5,940 bases of DNA from Spirochaeta sp. (GTDB taxonomy: Bacteria; Spirochaetota; Spirochaetia; DSM-2461): assembly GCA_030592625.1 (NCBI GenBank), contig JAUVIY010000175.1, positions 1 to 5,940 of the forward strand. The letters run 5' to 3'. The notes beneath the pieces were generated by a model, which saw nothing but the letters and a program-made list of their open reading frames with translations, was not told where the DNA came from and searched no databases. Numbering within the stretch: position 1 is the stretch's first letter; every line of letters begins with the position of its first letter. The translations under genes were made by a program, and so were the position numbers. This document shows, one piece after another, positions 5,669 to 5,940 of the stretch.

Positions 5669-5940
5669 ATGAAGCGCTTTCTCTTACTTGCACTTATCGT
5701 ATCTCTCGTCGGTACCATGGCTTTCGCCAGTGGTGGTTCCGATGCGGCTCCCGCAGACGACACCATCGTCGTCGGTGTGTCCTTCTCGGACTATGCCACC
5801 GACCGCTGGCCCCGTGAGGCTGCTCTGCTGACCGAACTCGGCCAGAAAGCCGGTGTCCAGGTCATCACCCAGGTCGCCAACCAGGATCCCAAACTGCAGA
5901 ACGACCAGATCGAAAACATGGTTCTCCAGGGCGCCGATGT
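5669..5940 (+). CDS. XylF-like periplasmic sugar-binding protein of an ABC transporter (5' part)
   Basis: The first 90 residues are visible; the frame is open to the window end, and relatives run to about 330-370 residues. A Sec signal peptide is clear: MKR, a hydrophobic core at 4-19, and an AFA-S cleavage site after residue 20. There is no lipobox cysteine, so the product should be a free periplasmic protein. After a short Ala/Asp-rich linker the mature domain starts with IVVGVSFSD (33-41) and DRWPRE (45-50), then VITQVANQD and LQNDQIENM. This is the first beta-alpha unit of type I sugar-binding folds in the RbsB/XylF/ChvE group, closest by eye to XylF. The exact sugar cannot be told from this part. 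The ATPase and permease genes are expected downstream, outside the window. The sigma-54 promoter and strong ribosome site lie directly upstream. Confidence 0.9.
   Translation, partial: MKRFLLLALIVSLVGTMAFASGGSDAAPADDTIVVGVSFSDYATDRWPREAALLTELGQKAGVQVITQVANQDPKLQNDQIENMVLQGAD

Overview
This 5.9 kb window comes from a bacterium of moderate GC content. Gene style (a GltA/NfnL-type flavoprotein, CUT2 sugar transport, sigma-54 control) would fit a free-living spirochaete, but there is no rRNA or other phylogenetic marker, so that placement is a low-confidence inference.

Layout. (1) 2-1495, + strand: a complete NADPH-dependent glutamate-synthase-like (GltA/NfnL/SudA) iron-sulfur flavoprotein. (2) 1496-1760: a 265-bp non-coding element with 17-bp imperfect terminal inverted repeats and a GTAG direct repeat on each side. 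It looks like a MITE inserted exactly at the junction of two convergent genes. (3) 5397 down to 1768, - strand: a tight three-gene operon. It encodes an NtrC-type sigma-54-dependent response regulator, then (2-base gap) a soluble sensor kinase whose N-terminus is a sugar-transporter ABC ATPase domain, then (10-base gap) a 150-residue membrane protein with a four-cysteine zinc-ribbon-like module. (4) 5398-5668: a divergent control region with a good -24/-12 (sigma-54) promoter and, about 160 bp upstream of its predicted start site, an imperfect 18-bp palindrome. (5) From 5669, + strand: the start of a secreted XylF-like periplasmic sugar-binding protein, cut by the window end.

How it fits together. 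The central find is the fusion of a single CUT2-type nucleotide-binding domain to PAS-HisKA-HATPase. Several of its catalytic ABC positions are altered: Walker A core, the residues after the Walker B glutamate, and switch His to Gln. It lies beside a sugar-transport operon that starts with a sigma-54 promoter, the promoter class its cognate regulator should activate. The simplest reading, which is inference, is a self-contained circuit. A retired transporter ATPase domain would act as the input module of a kinase that reports the state of the sugar transporter or of nucleotide, and the regulator would then switch on the divergent binding-protein operon. I know of no characterised system with this kinase architecture, but I could not search for one.
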